From NCBI GenBank assembly GCA_946480925.1, contig CAMLLU010000005.1:62001-126000 (forward strand): a DNA stretch of 64,000 nt, in the 5' to 3' direction. The DNA comes from an uncultured Rivibacter sp. GTDB lineage: Bacteria > Pseudomonadota > Gammaproteobacteria > Burkholderiales > Burkholderiaceae. The notes under the pieces are model-generated. The model saw nothing but the letters and a program-made list of their open reading frames with translations, was not told the DNA's origin and ran no database searches. Positions 1 through 8,441 of this stretch are shown here, one piece after another. A program made the translations under genes and the position numbers. The first letter of the stretch is position 1. The number at the start of each line of letters is the position of its first letter.

Positions 1-619
1 CGGTAGAAACCCGGAGTGTAGCCAAGTCGACCGTTTGCAGCCCTAGGTAGCCGCACGGATGGATGCGGCCGAAGGGGCTTAGATCCATGGCCACGTTGAG
101 CGCCACGCCGTGGTAGGTGCGGTGCTGGCTCACCTTCACGCCCAGCGCCGCGATCTTGCCCAGGCCGCGGAAAGGGTCACGCGGGTCGGCCGGGCCCGCC
201 AGCGCCGCGTGGGAGAACGGGTCCTCCAGCCGCACGTAGATGCCCGGTGCGCCGGCCACGCGGTGGCCCGTCACGTCGTAGCGCTCGAGCGTCTTGATCA
301 CCGCCTGCTCGATGCGGAACACGTATTCCTTCACGTAGATGTGCAGGCGCCGCAGGTCGATGAGCGGGTAGGCCACCACCTGCCCGGGGCCGTGGTAGGT
401 GACCTGCCCGCCGCGGTTGGTCTGCACCACCGGCACGCCTTGCGCGTTGATCACGTGCTCGGCCTTGCCGGCCACGCCCTGTGTGTAAACCGGCGGGTGT
501 TCGCACAGCCAGATCTCGTCGGGCGTGTGGTCGTCGCGCGCTTCGGTGAAGGCACGCATCGCGTCGACGGTGGGCGCGTAGTCCACGCGGCCGAGGGTGC
601 GAACGATCGGGGCAGGCAT
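1..619 (-). CDS. lipB: Octanoyltransferase LipB (5' part, runs off the window)
   Basis: LipB moves the octanoyl group from octanoyl-ACP to lipoyl domains, the first step of protein lipoylation in the cytoplasm. The visible 206 residues hold the family block [12 protein letters not shown] near residues 69-80, the catalytic lysine in LGKIAALGV (about K155) and the catalytic cysteine in HPCGYLG (about C189). Only the C-terminal tail is missing. The ATG at 619 is preferred because an ATG at 627 is out of frame. In related genomes ybeD lies directly upstream; here it is at 7089-7358, and a plus-strand cluster lies between them. Confidence 0.95.
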   Translation of the reverse strand, partial: MPAPIVRTLGRVDYAPTVDAMRAFTEARDDHTPDEIWLCEHPPVYTQGVAGKAEHVINAQGVPVVQTNRGGQVTYHGPGQVVAYPLIDLRRLHIYVKEYVFRIEQAVIKTLERYDVTGHRVAGAPGIYVRLEDPFSHAALAGPADPRDPFRGLGKIAALGVKVSQHRTYHGVALNVAMDLSPFGRIHPCGYLGLQTVDLATLRVST

Positions 620-689
620 GCCGGCATTGTCTGCGAGGGCCGGTTCTACGCAGGCAGGGGCGAACCGGATGCAGTGGAGTTAGGGGCCT

Positions 690-709
690 TGGCGGCGCAT
701 CTGCCGCCA
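690..709. promoter_or_regulatory. Inverted repeat upstream of the DUF4331 gene
   Basis: A 7-bp perfect inverted repeat (TGGCGGC, 6-base spacer, GCCGCCA) lies 82 bases before the DUF4331 start, in the 171-base gap shared with the divergent lipB. It could be an operator or a leader hairpin. No clear -35/-10 pair was recognised around it, so the role is a guess. Confidence 0.25.
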
Positions 710-790
710 CGAATGCGGCGTACAGGCCGCTTGTGCGACCCGGGCCCGGCCCGTTGCGCACGCTCCCTCGAACCCACACAGGAGATCCGC

Positions 791-2332
791 ATGAAAGCCC
801 ACCACCCCATACGCCTCGGCCCGCTGTGCGCCCTGGCGCTGGCCCTGGCCAGCCCGCTGGCCGGCGCCTCCAGCCACCGCGAGGCGCCGTTCATCACCAC
901 CGCGCCCAAGGTGGATGGCACCGACTTCTACATGTTCCGCAGCTACGAGCCGGGCCGTGCCGACTACGTGACGCTGATCGCCAACTACCAGCCGCTGCAG
1001 GACGCCTATGGCGGCCCGAACTACTTCGCGATGGACCCGAACGCGCTGTACGAGATCCACATCGACAACGACGGCGATGCGCGCGAGGACCTCACCTTCC
1101 AGTTCCGCTTCAGGAACACGCTGGCCAACAACGGCCGCGGCGTCGAGCTGCCCATCGGCAACCAGATGACCGCGATCCCGCTGGTGCAGGCCGGCGCGGT
1201 GGCCAACGTGAAGGACGCCAACCTGAACCTGGCCGAGACCTACACCGTCACGCTCAAGCGCGGCGATCGCCGCAGCGGCCAGACCCACGCGATCACCAAC
1301 GCCGCCAACGGCAGCGGCACCTTCGACAAGCCGGTGGACTACATCGGCCGCAAGACCATCGCCAACTACGCCGATTACGCGGCCAAGCACGTCTACAACG
1401 TCAACATCCCCGGCTGCGGCACACCCGGCAAGCTCTTCGTGGGCCAGCGCGCCGAAGCGTTCGCGGTGAACCTGGGCACCATCTTCGACCTCGTGAACGC
1501 CCCCGTCGCGGTGATCACCGACCCGGCGCTCATCGGCGCGGTGCCCAACACCATCGACGGCAAGAACGTCACCTCGCTCGCACTCGAAGTGCACAAGGGC
1601 TGCCTCACCGCCGGCAACGAGCCGGTGATCGGCGGCTGGACCACCGCGAGCCTGCGGCAGGCGCGCCTGCTCGACGGCACGCCGCGCGCCGGCCACCAGA
1701 CCACCGAAAAAGTCGGCGGTGCGTGGACGCAGGTGTCGCGGCTGGGCATGCCGCTGGTCAATGAAGTGGTGATCGGCCTGCACGACAAGGACCGCTTCAA
1801 CGGCTCCAAGCCCAGGGACGACGGCCAGTTCGCAGGCTACGTCACCCATCCGTCGCTGCCGGGCCTGCTCGAGATCGCGCTGGGGCTGCCCAACACGGCG
1901 CCCACCAACTTCCCGCGCAACGACCTGGTCACCACCTTCCTCACCGGCATTGCGGGCGTGAACCAGCCCAGGAACGTGGTGCCTTCCGAGATGCTGCGGC
2001 TGAACACCGCCATCGCGCCGGTGCCGTTTGCGCAGCAGAACCGGCTGGGCATCGTGGGCAATCTGCTCGCGGGCGGCACCGACAACGCGGGCTTCCCCAA
2101 CGGCCGCCGGCCGAAGGACGACATCGTCGACATCTCTCTGGTCGCCGTGATGGGCGGGCTGTGCGTGGCCAACGGCAACAACAACGCGCTCGGCTTCGGC
2201 GCAGCGTGCAACCCGCAGGCCGTGCCGCTGGGCACCACCGTCTTCAAGCTGCACGACGCGGTGGACCAGGCCGTGGTGCCACTGCTGCCGGGCTTCCCGT
2301 ACCTCAACACGCCCGCACCGGGCAGCAAGTGA
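791..2332 (+). CDS. DUF4331 family secreted protein
   Basis: This 513-residue DUF4331 protein has a Sec signal peptide (about residues 1-26, ending near AGASS) followed by the family's SSHREAPF opening and KVDGTDFYMFRSYEP. An acidic HIDNDGDAREDL stretch near residue 95 resembles a calcium-binding loop. The start is set by AGGAGA eight bases before the ATG; the open frame extends upstream but is antisense to lipB. No biochemical function is established for the family. It is the first gene of a cluster with a lipoprotein, a TPR protein, a HupE/UreJ protein and a TonB receptor, which suggests an envelope role, perhaps in metal or cofactor handling. Confidence 0.9.
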   Translation: MKAHHPIRLGPLCALALALASPLAGASSHREAPFITTAPKVDGTDFYMFRSYEPGRADYVTLIANYQPLQDAYGGPNYFAMDPNALYEIHIDNDGDAREDLTFQFRFRNTLANNGRGVELPIGNQMTAIPLVQAGAVANVKDANLNLAETYTVTLKRGDRRSGQTHAITNAANGSGTFDKPVDYIGRKTIANYADYAAKHVYNVNIPGCGTPGKLFVGQRAEAFAVNLGTIFDLVNAPVAVITDPALIGAVPNTIDGKNVTSLALEVHKGCLTAGNEPVIGGWTTASLRQARLLDGTPRAGHQTTEKVGGAWTQVSRLGMPLVNEVVIGLHDKDRFNGSKPRDDGQFAGYVTHPSLPGLLEIALGLPNTAPTNFPRNDLVTTFLTGIAGVNQPRNVVPSEMLRLNTAIAPVPFAQQNRLGIVGNLLAGGTDNAGFPNGRRPKDDIVDISLVAVMGGLCVANGNNNALGFGAACNPQAVPLGTTVFKLHDAVDQAVVPLLPGFPYLNTPAPGSK

Positions 2333-2347
2333 ACGAAGGAGACGACC

Positions 2348-2614
2348 ATGAAACGTTTGCCTTCACGTGCGCTGCAGGTTGTGGCGAGCCTCGTCACCGC
2401 CGTGGCCCTGAGCGGCTGCGGTGGCGGTGGGGGCGGTGGTGATGAGCCGCCGCCTCCCGTGAGCGACGGGGTGCCCGACGCGGCGCTCGGCAGCTGGGTT
2501 GCGTACACCCAATACGCCGGCTCGCTGCCGCCCGACGAGGACAAGGAGCCCCTCAAGCTCGACAAGGTGACGCAAGCCCCGGTCACCGATACCGACGAGC
2601 CGATGGGCCTGTGA
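2348..2614 (+). CDS. Small predicted lipoprotein
   Basis: An 88-residue protein with a charged N-terminus, a hydrophobic stretch and a lipobox ALSGC with the lipidated cysteine at residue 24. A run of glycines and a proline-rich linker follow, then a short acidic tail. No domain is recognised. It starts 15 bases after the DUF4331 stop, with GAAGGAGACG upstream, and precedes the TPR gene by about 50 bases, so it is probably co-transcribed with both. The glycine linker is typical of small surface or periplasm-facing lipoproteins. Confidence 0.8.
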   Translation: MKRLPSRALQVVASLVTAVALSGCGGGGGGGDEPPPPVSDGVPDAALGSWVAYTQYAGSLPPDEDKEPLKLDKVTQAPVTDTDEPMGL

Positions 2615-2667
2615 GCAGGGGGCCGGCACATTGCCGGCTCCACCCTCGACACCAACCCGCTGCCGCC

Positions 2668-3864
2668 ATGCACCCACTCTTGCCTTCACGCGCAGGCCTG
2701 CTGCTGGCCTGCGCCCTGCTCACTGCAGCGACCGCCGCCGTTGCCGCGCCCTACACACCCACGTCGGACGACGAAGTGGTCGAAACGCTGCGCCAGCGTC
2801 CGCTCGATACGCAAGAGCGCGCCTTGCGGGCTCAGCGGCTCGAGGCGCGCCGCCAGCCGGCCAACCTGGCACTCGCCCTGCAGGTGGCGCGCAGCGCCAT
2901 CGAACGCGCCCGTAGCGGCGGCGACCCGCGCGAGCTCGGTGCGGCGCAGGCGGCGCTGGCGCCGTGGTGGCAGCAAGACGAGCCACCGCCTGCGGTGCGG
3001 CTGATGCGTGCCACCGTGCTGCAAAGCCGGCATGAATTCGTGCCGGCTTTGGCAGACCTGGACCGGCTCATCGAGACGGACGCTCCCGTTGCACTGCAGG
3101 CGCAGGCCGAGTTGACCCGCGCGTCGCTGCTGCAGGTGCAAGGGCGCTATCGCGAGGCTGCCCAAGGCTGTGAGCGCCTGCTGGGCCCGCGCTACCAGGC
3201 GCTGGGGGCCAGCGTGCAGCTGCCGGCCCAGGTGTGCCTGGCCGAACTCGCCAGCCTGCGCGGCAACGCCCGGCAGGCCAGCGCGACGCTGGACCAACTG
3301 GCCACCCAGGCAGGCCCTCGGCAGGCCGGCTGGTTGGCGCTGGTGCGCGCCGAGCTGGCCGAACGCCTGGGCAGCGATGCACAGGCCTTGTACCGCCAGG
3401 CCCTTGCCGCGGCAGGCGACCGGCCCGACGTCTACACACTGGCGGCTTACGCCGACTGGCTGCTAGATCACCAGCGCGCCGGCGATGCCGCCCGGCTGCT
3501 TGCAGGTCGGGAACAGGCCGACGCCCTGCTGTTGCGGCTGGCCCGCGCCTGGAAGCAGCTGGGCGACGGCCGCGCTCACGAAGCGGCGCGCGAGCTGCAG
3601 CAGCGCTTCGAAGCCACGCGTGTGCGCGGCGACGCTGCGCACCTTCGTGAAGAAGCCTATGCCGCGCTGCACCTGCAAGGCGATGCCTTGCGCGCGCTGC
3701 GACAGGCACGCGACAACTGGGCACAGCAGAAGGAACCCGCCGACGCGCTGCTGCTGGCCCGCGCCGCACGAGCCGCAAGCCAGCAGCAGGCTGGGGCGCC
3801 ATTGCGCGAATTCATGCGCATCAGCGGCTACACCGACGTTCGCATTTCGAGGTGGCTGCCATGA
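2668..3864 (+). CDS. TPR-repeat exported protein
   Basis: A 398-residue protein with a signal peptide (ends near AAVAAPYTP) and an alanine-, leucine- and arginine-rich all-helical body that reads as degenerate tetratricopeptide repeats. It is probably a periplasmic scaffold. The ATG at 2668 is chosen because the signal peptide begins there; an in-frame ATG at 2611 would add 19 uncharacteristic residues. Its stop overlaps the next gene's start (ATGA at 3861-3864), indicating translational coupling with the HupE/UreJ membrane protein. The specific partner is unknown. Confidence 0.8.
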   Translation: MHPLLPSRAGLLLACALLTAATAAVAAPYTPTSDDEVVETLRQRPLDTQERALRAQRLEARRQPANLALALQVARSAIERARSGGDPRELGAAQAALAPWWQQDEPPPAVRLMRATVLQSRHEFVPALADLDRLIETDAPVALQAQAELTRASLLQVQGRYREAAQGCERLLGPRYQALGASVQLPAQVCLAELASLRGNARQASATLDQLATQAGPRQAGWLALVRAELAERLGSDAQALYRQALAAAGDRPDVYTLAAYADWLLDHQRAGDAARLLAGREQADALLLRLARAWKQLGDGRAHEAARELQQRFEATRVRGDAAHLREEAYAALHLQGDALRALRQARDNWAQQKEPADALLLARAARAASQQQAGAPLREFMRISGYTDVRISRWLP

Positions 3865-5021
3865 CATGCCTTCCCATTGCGTTGCTGCGCCGAGCCTGCG
3901 CCGCGCTGTGCCTGCTGCTGGTCGGCGCGGCCGCGAGCGCGCACAAGGCCAGTGACAGCTACCTCTCGCTTCATACCCACGGCGACGCCATCACGCTGCG
4001 ATGGGACATCGCCCTGCGGGATCTGGATCGCGAACTCATGCTCGATGCCGATGGCGACGGACGCCTCAGCTGGCGCGAGGTGCGCAGCCGCTGGGCCGAC
4101 ATCGAGGCCCACGCATGGACGGCATTGCGCCTGCAAGCCGATGGCCGCCCTTGCACTGCCGCCACGTCGAACCTGGCCCCGGCCCAGCTCGAGTCCCACA
4201 GCGATGGACGCTACGCCGTGCTGTCGCGCCGCTGGGCCTGCGGTGCGGGCACCTTGAGCGTGGACTACCGGCTGTTTGCCGACAGCGACGCCAGCCACCG
4301 CGGCATCCTGAGGCTGCACGCTCGAGGCGGCGACCAGACATTCGCACTGGTACCCGGCGCGAAAGCCCGCGAGCTGCCGGTGCATGCGAGTGACACATCG
4401 CCCCTGCACACCCTGGCCGAATTCATCGGCCAGGGCCTGTGGCACATCGCCATCGGTGCCGACCACATCCTGTTCCTGCTGTCGCTGCTGGTGGTGGCGG
4501 TGCTGGTGCGCGAACCCGGTGCGTGGCTGCCTGCGCCCGGCCTCAAGCCGGTGGTGTGGGACGTGCTGCGCGTGGTCACCGCCTTCACGGCCGGGCACTC
4601 GATCACGCTGGCGCTGGCCGTGCTGGACGTGTGGAACCCGCCATCGCGCTGGGTCGAGTCGCTCATCGCGGCTAGCGTGCTGCTGGCTGCACTCAACAAC
4701 CTGCGGCCGATGGTGTTCCGCGGCCGGTGGTCGATCACCTTCGGCTTCGGTCTCGTGCACGGCTTCGGCTTTGCCGGTGCGCTGAAGGACGTGGGCCTGG
4801 ACGGCAGTTCGTTAACTTGGCCTCTGGTAGGGTTCAACGTGGGGGTGGAGTCAGGCCAGTTGCTCATCGTGGCGGCATTCATGCCGCTGGCGTGGGCGTT
4901 GCGCGCAACGCAGTTCTACCGGCACGCCGTCGTGCCGGCGGGCTCCGTCGTGGTCGCCTTGCTCGCCGTGCTGTGGCTGGCCGAACGTGCTTTCGATCTG
5001 GAACTTCTCAACTTCGCCTGA
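3861..5021 (+). CDS. HupE/UreJ family membrane protein with N-terminal EF-hand-bearing domain
   Basis: 386 residues in two parts. Residues 1-27 are a signal peptide. About 28-180 is an extracytoplasmic domain with a canonical 12-residue EF-hand loop, DADGDGRLSWRE, at 62-73. About 185-386 is a HupE/UreJ-type domain with six or so membrane segments and the family motifs IGADHILFL, TAGHSITL, LVHGFGFA and VESGQL. HupE/UreJ relatives are implicated in nickel or cobalt uptake, but members of this longer type have no established substrate. It is coupled to the TPR gene by ATGA and followed after 2 bases by a TonB receptor, which supports a two-membrane uptake route. Confidence 0.85.
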   Translation: MTCLPIALLRRACAALCLLLVGAAASAHKASDSYLSLHTHGDAITLRWDIALRDLDRELMLDADGDGRLSWREVRSRWADIEAHAWTALRLQADGRPCTAATSNLAPAQLESHSDGRYAVLSRRWACGAGTLSVDYRLFADSDASHRGILRLHARGGDQTFALVPGAKARELPVHASDTSPLHTLAEFIGQGLWHIAIGADHILFLLSLLVVAVLVREPGAWLPAPGLKPVVWDVLRVVTAFTAGHSITLALAVLDVWNPPSRWVESLIAASVLLAALNNLRPMVFRGRWSITFGFGLVHGFGFAGALKDVGLDGSSLTWPLVGFNVGVESGQLLIVAAFMPLAWALRATQFYRHAVVPAGSVVVALLAVLWLAERAFDLELLNFA

Positions 5022-5023
5022 CC

Positions 5024-7066
5024 ATGCGCCTCAAGACCCTGCTTTGCCTGCTGCCGGTGGCTGCCGCCGCGCAAGAAGCCACCGTCACCGCAGCACTGCC
5101 CCCCGTGGAAGTGCTCGGCCACTACGACAACGCGGTCGGCACCGGCAACGCCGCCAGTGAAGGCTCGGTGACCGCGCGCCTCATCGCCAGCCGACCCGCG
5201 CTGCGCCCGGGCGAGCTGCTGGAGTTCGTGCCCGGCGTGATCGTCACGCAGCACAGCGGTGACGGCAAGGCCAACCAGTACTTCCTGCGCGGCTTCAACC
5301 TCGACCATGGCACCGACTTCGCCACCTTCGTGGACGGCATGCCCGTCAACATGGTGAGTCACGCGCACGGCCAGGGCTACACCGACCTCAACTTCGTGAT
5401 CCCCGAGCTTGTGTCGCGCATCGGCTACCGCAAAGGGCCGTACTTCGCGGCCGATGGCGACTTCGCATCGGCCGGCAGCGCACGCATCTCGCTGGCCAAA
5501 GAACTGCCGCATGGCCTGGCGCAAGTGACGCTGGGAGAGCATGGCTATCGCCGCGTGTTGCTGGCCGACAGCGCAGCGCTGGGTGACGGCACGCTGCTCG
5601 GTGCGCTGGAGCTGCAGGGCAATGACGGCCCCTGGCAGCAGCCCGAGAACCTGCACAAGCTCAACGGCTGGCTGCGCTACAGCCAACGCGGCGAAGGCCT
5701 GGAGCGCAGCCTCACGCTGATGGCCTACAACGCGCGCTGGACGGCCACCGACCAGATCCCCGAACGCGCCGTCACCTCCGGCGAGCTCGACCGCTTCGGC
5801 ACGTTGGACGCCAGTGACGGCGGCCGCACACAGCGCGTGAGCCTGTCGGCACAACAACGCCAGCAGCTCGGCAATGGCGAGTGGCGTGCCAGCGCCTATG
5901 CCATCGGCTCGCGATTGAACCTGTGGTCGAACTTCACCTATGCGATGGACAACACGGCCGATGGCGACCAGTTCGAGCAGGCAGAGCGGCGCCGCGTGTT
6001 CGGCGGCGAGTTGAGCCGCCGCTGGGACTTTGCCTGGCGCGGCATCGAACACCAGTTCACGCTGGGTGCGCAGGCCCGCCACGACCGCCTTTCACCAGTG
6101 GGCCTGTACGCCACCGCCCAACGGCAACGGCTGGGCACCACGCAGGAAAGCCGCGTGCGCCAGACGCAGTTCGGCACTTACGGAGAACTCACGAGCAGCT
6201 GGACACCGTGGCTGCGCAGCGTGGCCGGGCTGCGCGCCGACAGCTACCGCGCCCAGGTGCAGAGCTCGGTGGAAGGCAACAGCGGCAACTCGTCGGACAC
6301 GCTCGCAAGCCCGAAGCTGTCGTTCATCTTCAGCCCGTGGAGCAAGACCGAAGCCTTCGTGAACTGGGGGCGCGGCTTCCACAGCAATGACGCCCGAGGC
6401 ACGGTGGCCAATGCATCGGCCAACGGCCCGGTGCCGCCGCTGGTGGCGAGCCGCGGCGCCGAGCTGGGCCTGCGCAGCGAGCTGATGCCGGGGCTGCAGA
6501 GCTCGCTGGCGCTGTGGCGGCTCGACCTCGATTCGGAACTGGTGTTCGTGGGCGACGCCGGCGACACCGAGGCCACGCGCGCGAGCAGGCGCCGCGGCAT
6601 CGAGTGGAACAACCACTGGGCGCTCGACGCATTGGGCTGGCAGGGTTGGTTGTTCGACCTGGACCTGGCGTTGTCACGCGCACGCTTTCGCGACGATGCG
6701 CCGGAGGGCAACCGGGTGCCCGGTGCGGTGGGACGCGTCGTGTCGCTGGGCCTGGCCTACGGCGACGAGGCCACGCCGTGGTCCGGCCAGTTCCAGCTGC
6801 GCCACTTCGGCCCGCGCGATCTCACCGAAGACGGCTCGCAGCGATCGAAGGCCACCACGCTGGCCTACCTGCGCGGCGGCTGGCGCGTAACGCGCCAGCA
6901 CACACTGTCGGTCGACGTGTTCAACCTGTTCAACCGCAAGGCCAGCGACATCGACTACTACTACGAATCGCAACTGCCCAGCGAGTCCGCACCGGTGGCC
7001 GACCGGCATTTCCATCCGGTCGAGCCGCGCACGGTACGCGTCACGTGGTCGATGACCCTGCGATGA
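5024..7066 (+). CDS. TonB-dependent outer-membrane receptor
   Basis: A 680-residue TonB-dependent receptor. A short signal peptide (to about AAAAQ) is followed by a plug domain (residues 30-150) with FVPGVIVTQHSG and a histidine-rich RGFNLDHGTDF / SHAHGQGYTD region, then a 22-strand-type barrel. The C-terminus is VTWSMTLR rather than the usual terminal aromatic. It starts 2 bases after the HupE/UreJ stop. The frame is open further upstream, but that part overlaps the coding region of its neighbour. Receptor plus inner-membrane HupE-like protein suggests import of a scarce nutrient, possibly a metal; this is inference. The histidines in the plug could bind metal. Confidence 0.9.
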   Translation: MRLKTLLCLLPVAAAAQEATVTAALPPVEVLGHYDNAVGTGNAASEGSVTARLIASRPALRPGELLEFVPGVIVTQHSGDGKANQYFLRGFNLDHGTDFATFVDGMPVNMVSHAHGQGYTDLNFVIPELVSRIGYRKGPYFAADGDFASAGSARISLAKELPHGLAQVTLGEHGYRRVLLADSAALGDGTLLGALELQGNDGPWQQPENLHKLNGWLRYSQRGEGLERSLTLMAYNARWTATDQIPERAVTSGELDRFGTLDASDGGRTQRVSLSAQQRQQLGNGEWRASAYAIGSRLNLWSNFTYAMDNTADGDQFEQAERRRVFGGELSRRWDFAWRGIEHQFTLGAQARHDRLSPVGLYATAQRQRLGTTQESRVRQTQFGTYGELTSSWTPWLRSVAGLRADSYRAQVQSSVEGNSGNSSDTLASPKLSFIFSPWSKTEAFVNWGRGFHSNDARGTVANASANGPVPPLVASRGAELGLRSELMPGLQSSLALWRLDLDSELVFVGDAGDTEATRASRRRGIEWNNHWALDALGWQGWLFDLDLALSRARFRDDAPEGNRVPGAVGRVVSLGLAYGDEATPWSGQFQLRHFGPRDLTEDGSQRSKATTLAYLRGGWRVTRQHTLSVDVFNLFNRKASDIDYYYESQLPSESAPVADRHFHPVEPRTVRVTWSMTLR

Positions 7067-7088
7067 ATGTCGAAGAACGGTCGTGCCG

Positions 7089-7358
7089 TCAGAGCACGAC
7101 CTTCACCATCGGGTGCGTGGTCAGCGTGCGGTACAGCTCGTCGAGCTGTTCGCGGCTGGTGGCCGTGAGGGTGATGGTGACGCCGAGGTAGTTGTTGCCC
7201 TTGCTGGGGCGCACCTCGACGGTGGCCGCGTCGAACCCCGGGTCGAACTGCTGTGCCACCACGGTGACGGCCTCGACGAACCCGTCGACGTTCGCCCCCA
7301 TCACCTTGATGGGGAACTTCGACGGGTATTCGATGAGGCTCTTTTCCGGCGGGATCAT
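7089..7358 (-). CDS. ybeD: YbeD/DUF493 family protein
   Basis: An 89-residue DUF493 protein of the YbeD family, a small ferredoxin-like (ACT-like) fold. Family landmarks are YPSKFPIKVMG near the start and KGNNYLGVTITL in the centre, ending HPMVKVVL. In betaproteobacteria it sits between the D-amino-acid transaminase and lipB and is presumed to act in lipoate metabolism. The ATG at 7358 matches the usual family length; the frame stays open upstream. A 9-bp hairpin ends 10 bases before the start. lipB, the expected next gene, is 6.5 kb away. Confidence 0.9.
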   Translation of the reverse strand: MIPPEKSLIEYPSKFPIKVMGANVDGFVEAVTVVAQQFDPGFDAATVEVRPSKGNNYLGVTITLTATSREQLDELYRTLTTHPMVKVVL

Positions 7359-7368
7359 GACGACACCC

Positions 7369-7390
7369 CGCTCGCCGAGTACGGCGAGCG
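7369..7390 (-). promoter_or_regulatory. Hairpin in the ybeD leader
   Basis: A perfect 9-bp inverted repeat (CGCTCGCCG / CGGCGAGCG) with a 4-base loop sits just upstream of ybeD on the minus strand, in the 109-base gap after the transaminase gene. There is no T-tract, so it is not a standard terminator. It could shape ribosome access or mRNA stability. Confidence 0.35.
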
Positions 7391-7467
7391 CCCCTCCGGG
7401 AGAGTCGGGCCTTGCTTGGGGCAGCCCGGCGCGGCGGCCCGAAAAGAATGGTGATGAATCAGAAATT

Positions 7468-8385
7468 TCATATCGACTGCTCGGCCTTGGCACGCTGGTA
7501 AGCCGCATACAACTTTGCGTAGATGGGGCCGGGTTTGCCTTTTCCAGCCCCATGGCCCACCGGGTCGCCGTCGAGCGTGGTGACCGCCAGCACTTCCTTG
7601 GTGGCCGAACTCAGCAGCACCTCGTCGGCCGCCAGCAGCTCGGTTTCGGTGATGGGGCGCAGGTTGTAGGCAATGCCTTCTTCCTCGCACAGCTCCTCGA
7701 ACAGCTCGACGCGTATGCCTTCGAGCACATGCTCGCTCTTCGGCGGCCCGAGCAGCGCGCCCTCGTGCACGATCCACACGTTGGACGACGACGCCTCGGT
7801 GAGGTAGCTGACGCCGTTGGCTCCCTCGCGCAGCAGGATGGTCTCGGCCGCGCCCCGGTCGGCCGAGATCTGCCGCGCCAGCACGTTGCCCAGCAGCGAC
7901 GTGGCCTTGATGTCGCACCGCTCCCAGCGGAAGTCGCGCGCCGTGATGCAGGCCACGCCCTGGTGGCGCTGCTCGGCCGACGCCGGCTTCATCGTGTTGG
8001 TCATCGCAAAGACAGTGGGGGCAACGTCCTTGGGCATCACGTGGTCGCGCATCGCGACGCCACGCGTCACCTGCAGGTAGGCCATCTGGTCGTCGGAGCC
8101 GAAGCGCTCGGCATAGCGCGCCACCAGCTCACGCAGCATCGCGAGCCACTCCATGCGCGAATGTGGGTTCGGCAGGCGCAGCTTCTCGAGGCTGCGCTCC
8201 AGGCGCGCCATGTGCTCTTCGAAGCGGAACAGCCGGCGCCCGTACACCGGCACCACCTCGTAGGCGCCATCGCCGAAGATGAAGCCGCGGTCGAGCACCG
8301 ACACCTTGGCCTCGCGCAGCGGCGTGTATTCGCCGTTGAGGTAGCACAGGCTGTCGGGAACGGAAGCAGGCTGGCTTTGCATCAT
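7468..8385 (-). CDS. dat: D-amino-acid transaminase (class IV aminotransferase)
   Basis: A 305-residue fold-type IV PLP enzyme that interconverts D-alanine and D-glutamate. Visible features are SVLDRGFIFGDGAYEV (residues 28-43), the PLP lysine in CDIKATSLLGN (about K160), and the phosphate-binding LTEASSSNVW region. Two adjacent ATGs (8385 and 8382) are equally good starts. It lies between dacA and ybeD on one strand, the standard betaproteobacterial order linking cell-wall D-amino acids to the lipoate genes. A branched-chain transaminase is the main alternative, but the context favours Dat. Confidence 0.88.
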   Translation of the reverse strand: MMQSQPASVPDSLCYLNGEYTPLREAKVSVLDRGFIFGDGAYEVVPVYGRRLFRFEEHMARLERSLEKLRLPNPHSRMEWLAMLRELVARYAERFGSDDQMAYLQVTRGVAMRDHVMPKDVAPTVFAMTNTMKPASAEQRHQGVACITARDFRWERCDIKATSLLGNVLARQISADRGAAETILLREGANGVSYLTEASSSNVWIVHEGALLGPPKSEHVLEGIRVELFEELCEEEGIAYNLRPITETELLAADEVLLSSATKEVLAVTTLDGDPVGHGAGKGKPGPIYAKLYAAYQRAKAEQSI

Positions 8386-8441
8386 GGTCACGAGCGTACT
8401 CTTCTCGATCCGCGGCGTCAGCCCTCGGTGACGCCCGGTGA

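Noticed and set aside
110..790. Upstream extension of the DUF4331 frame
   Set aside because: It is antisense to lipB; a signal peptide and a good ribosome site place the start at 791.
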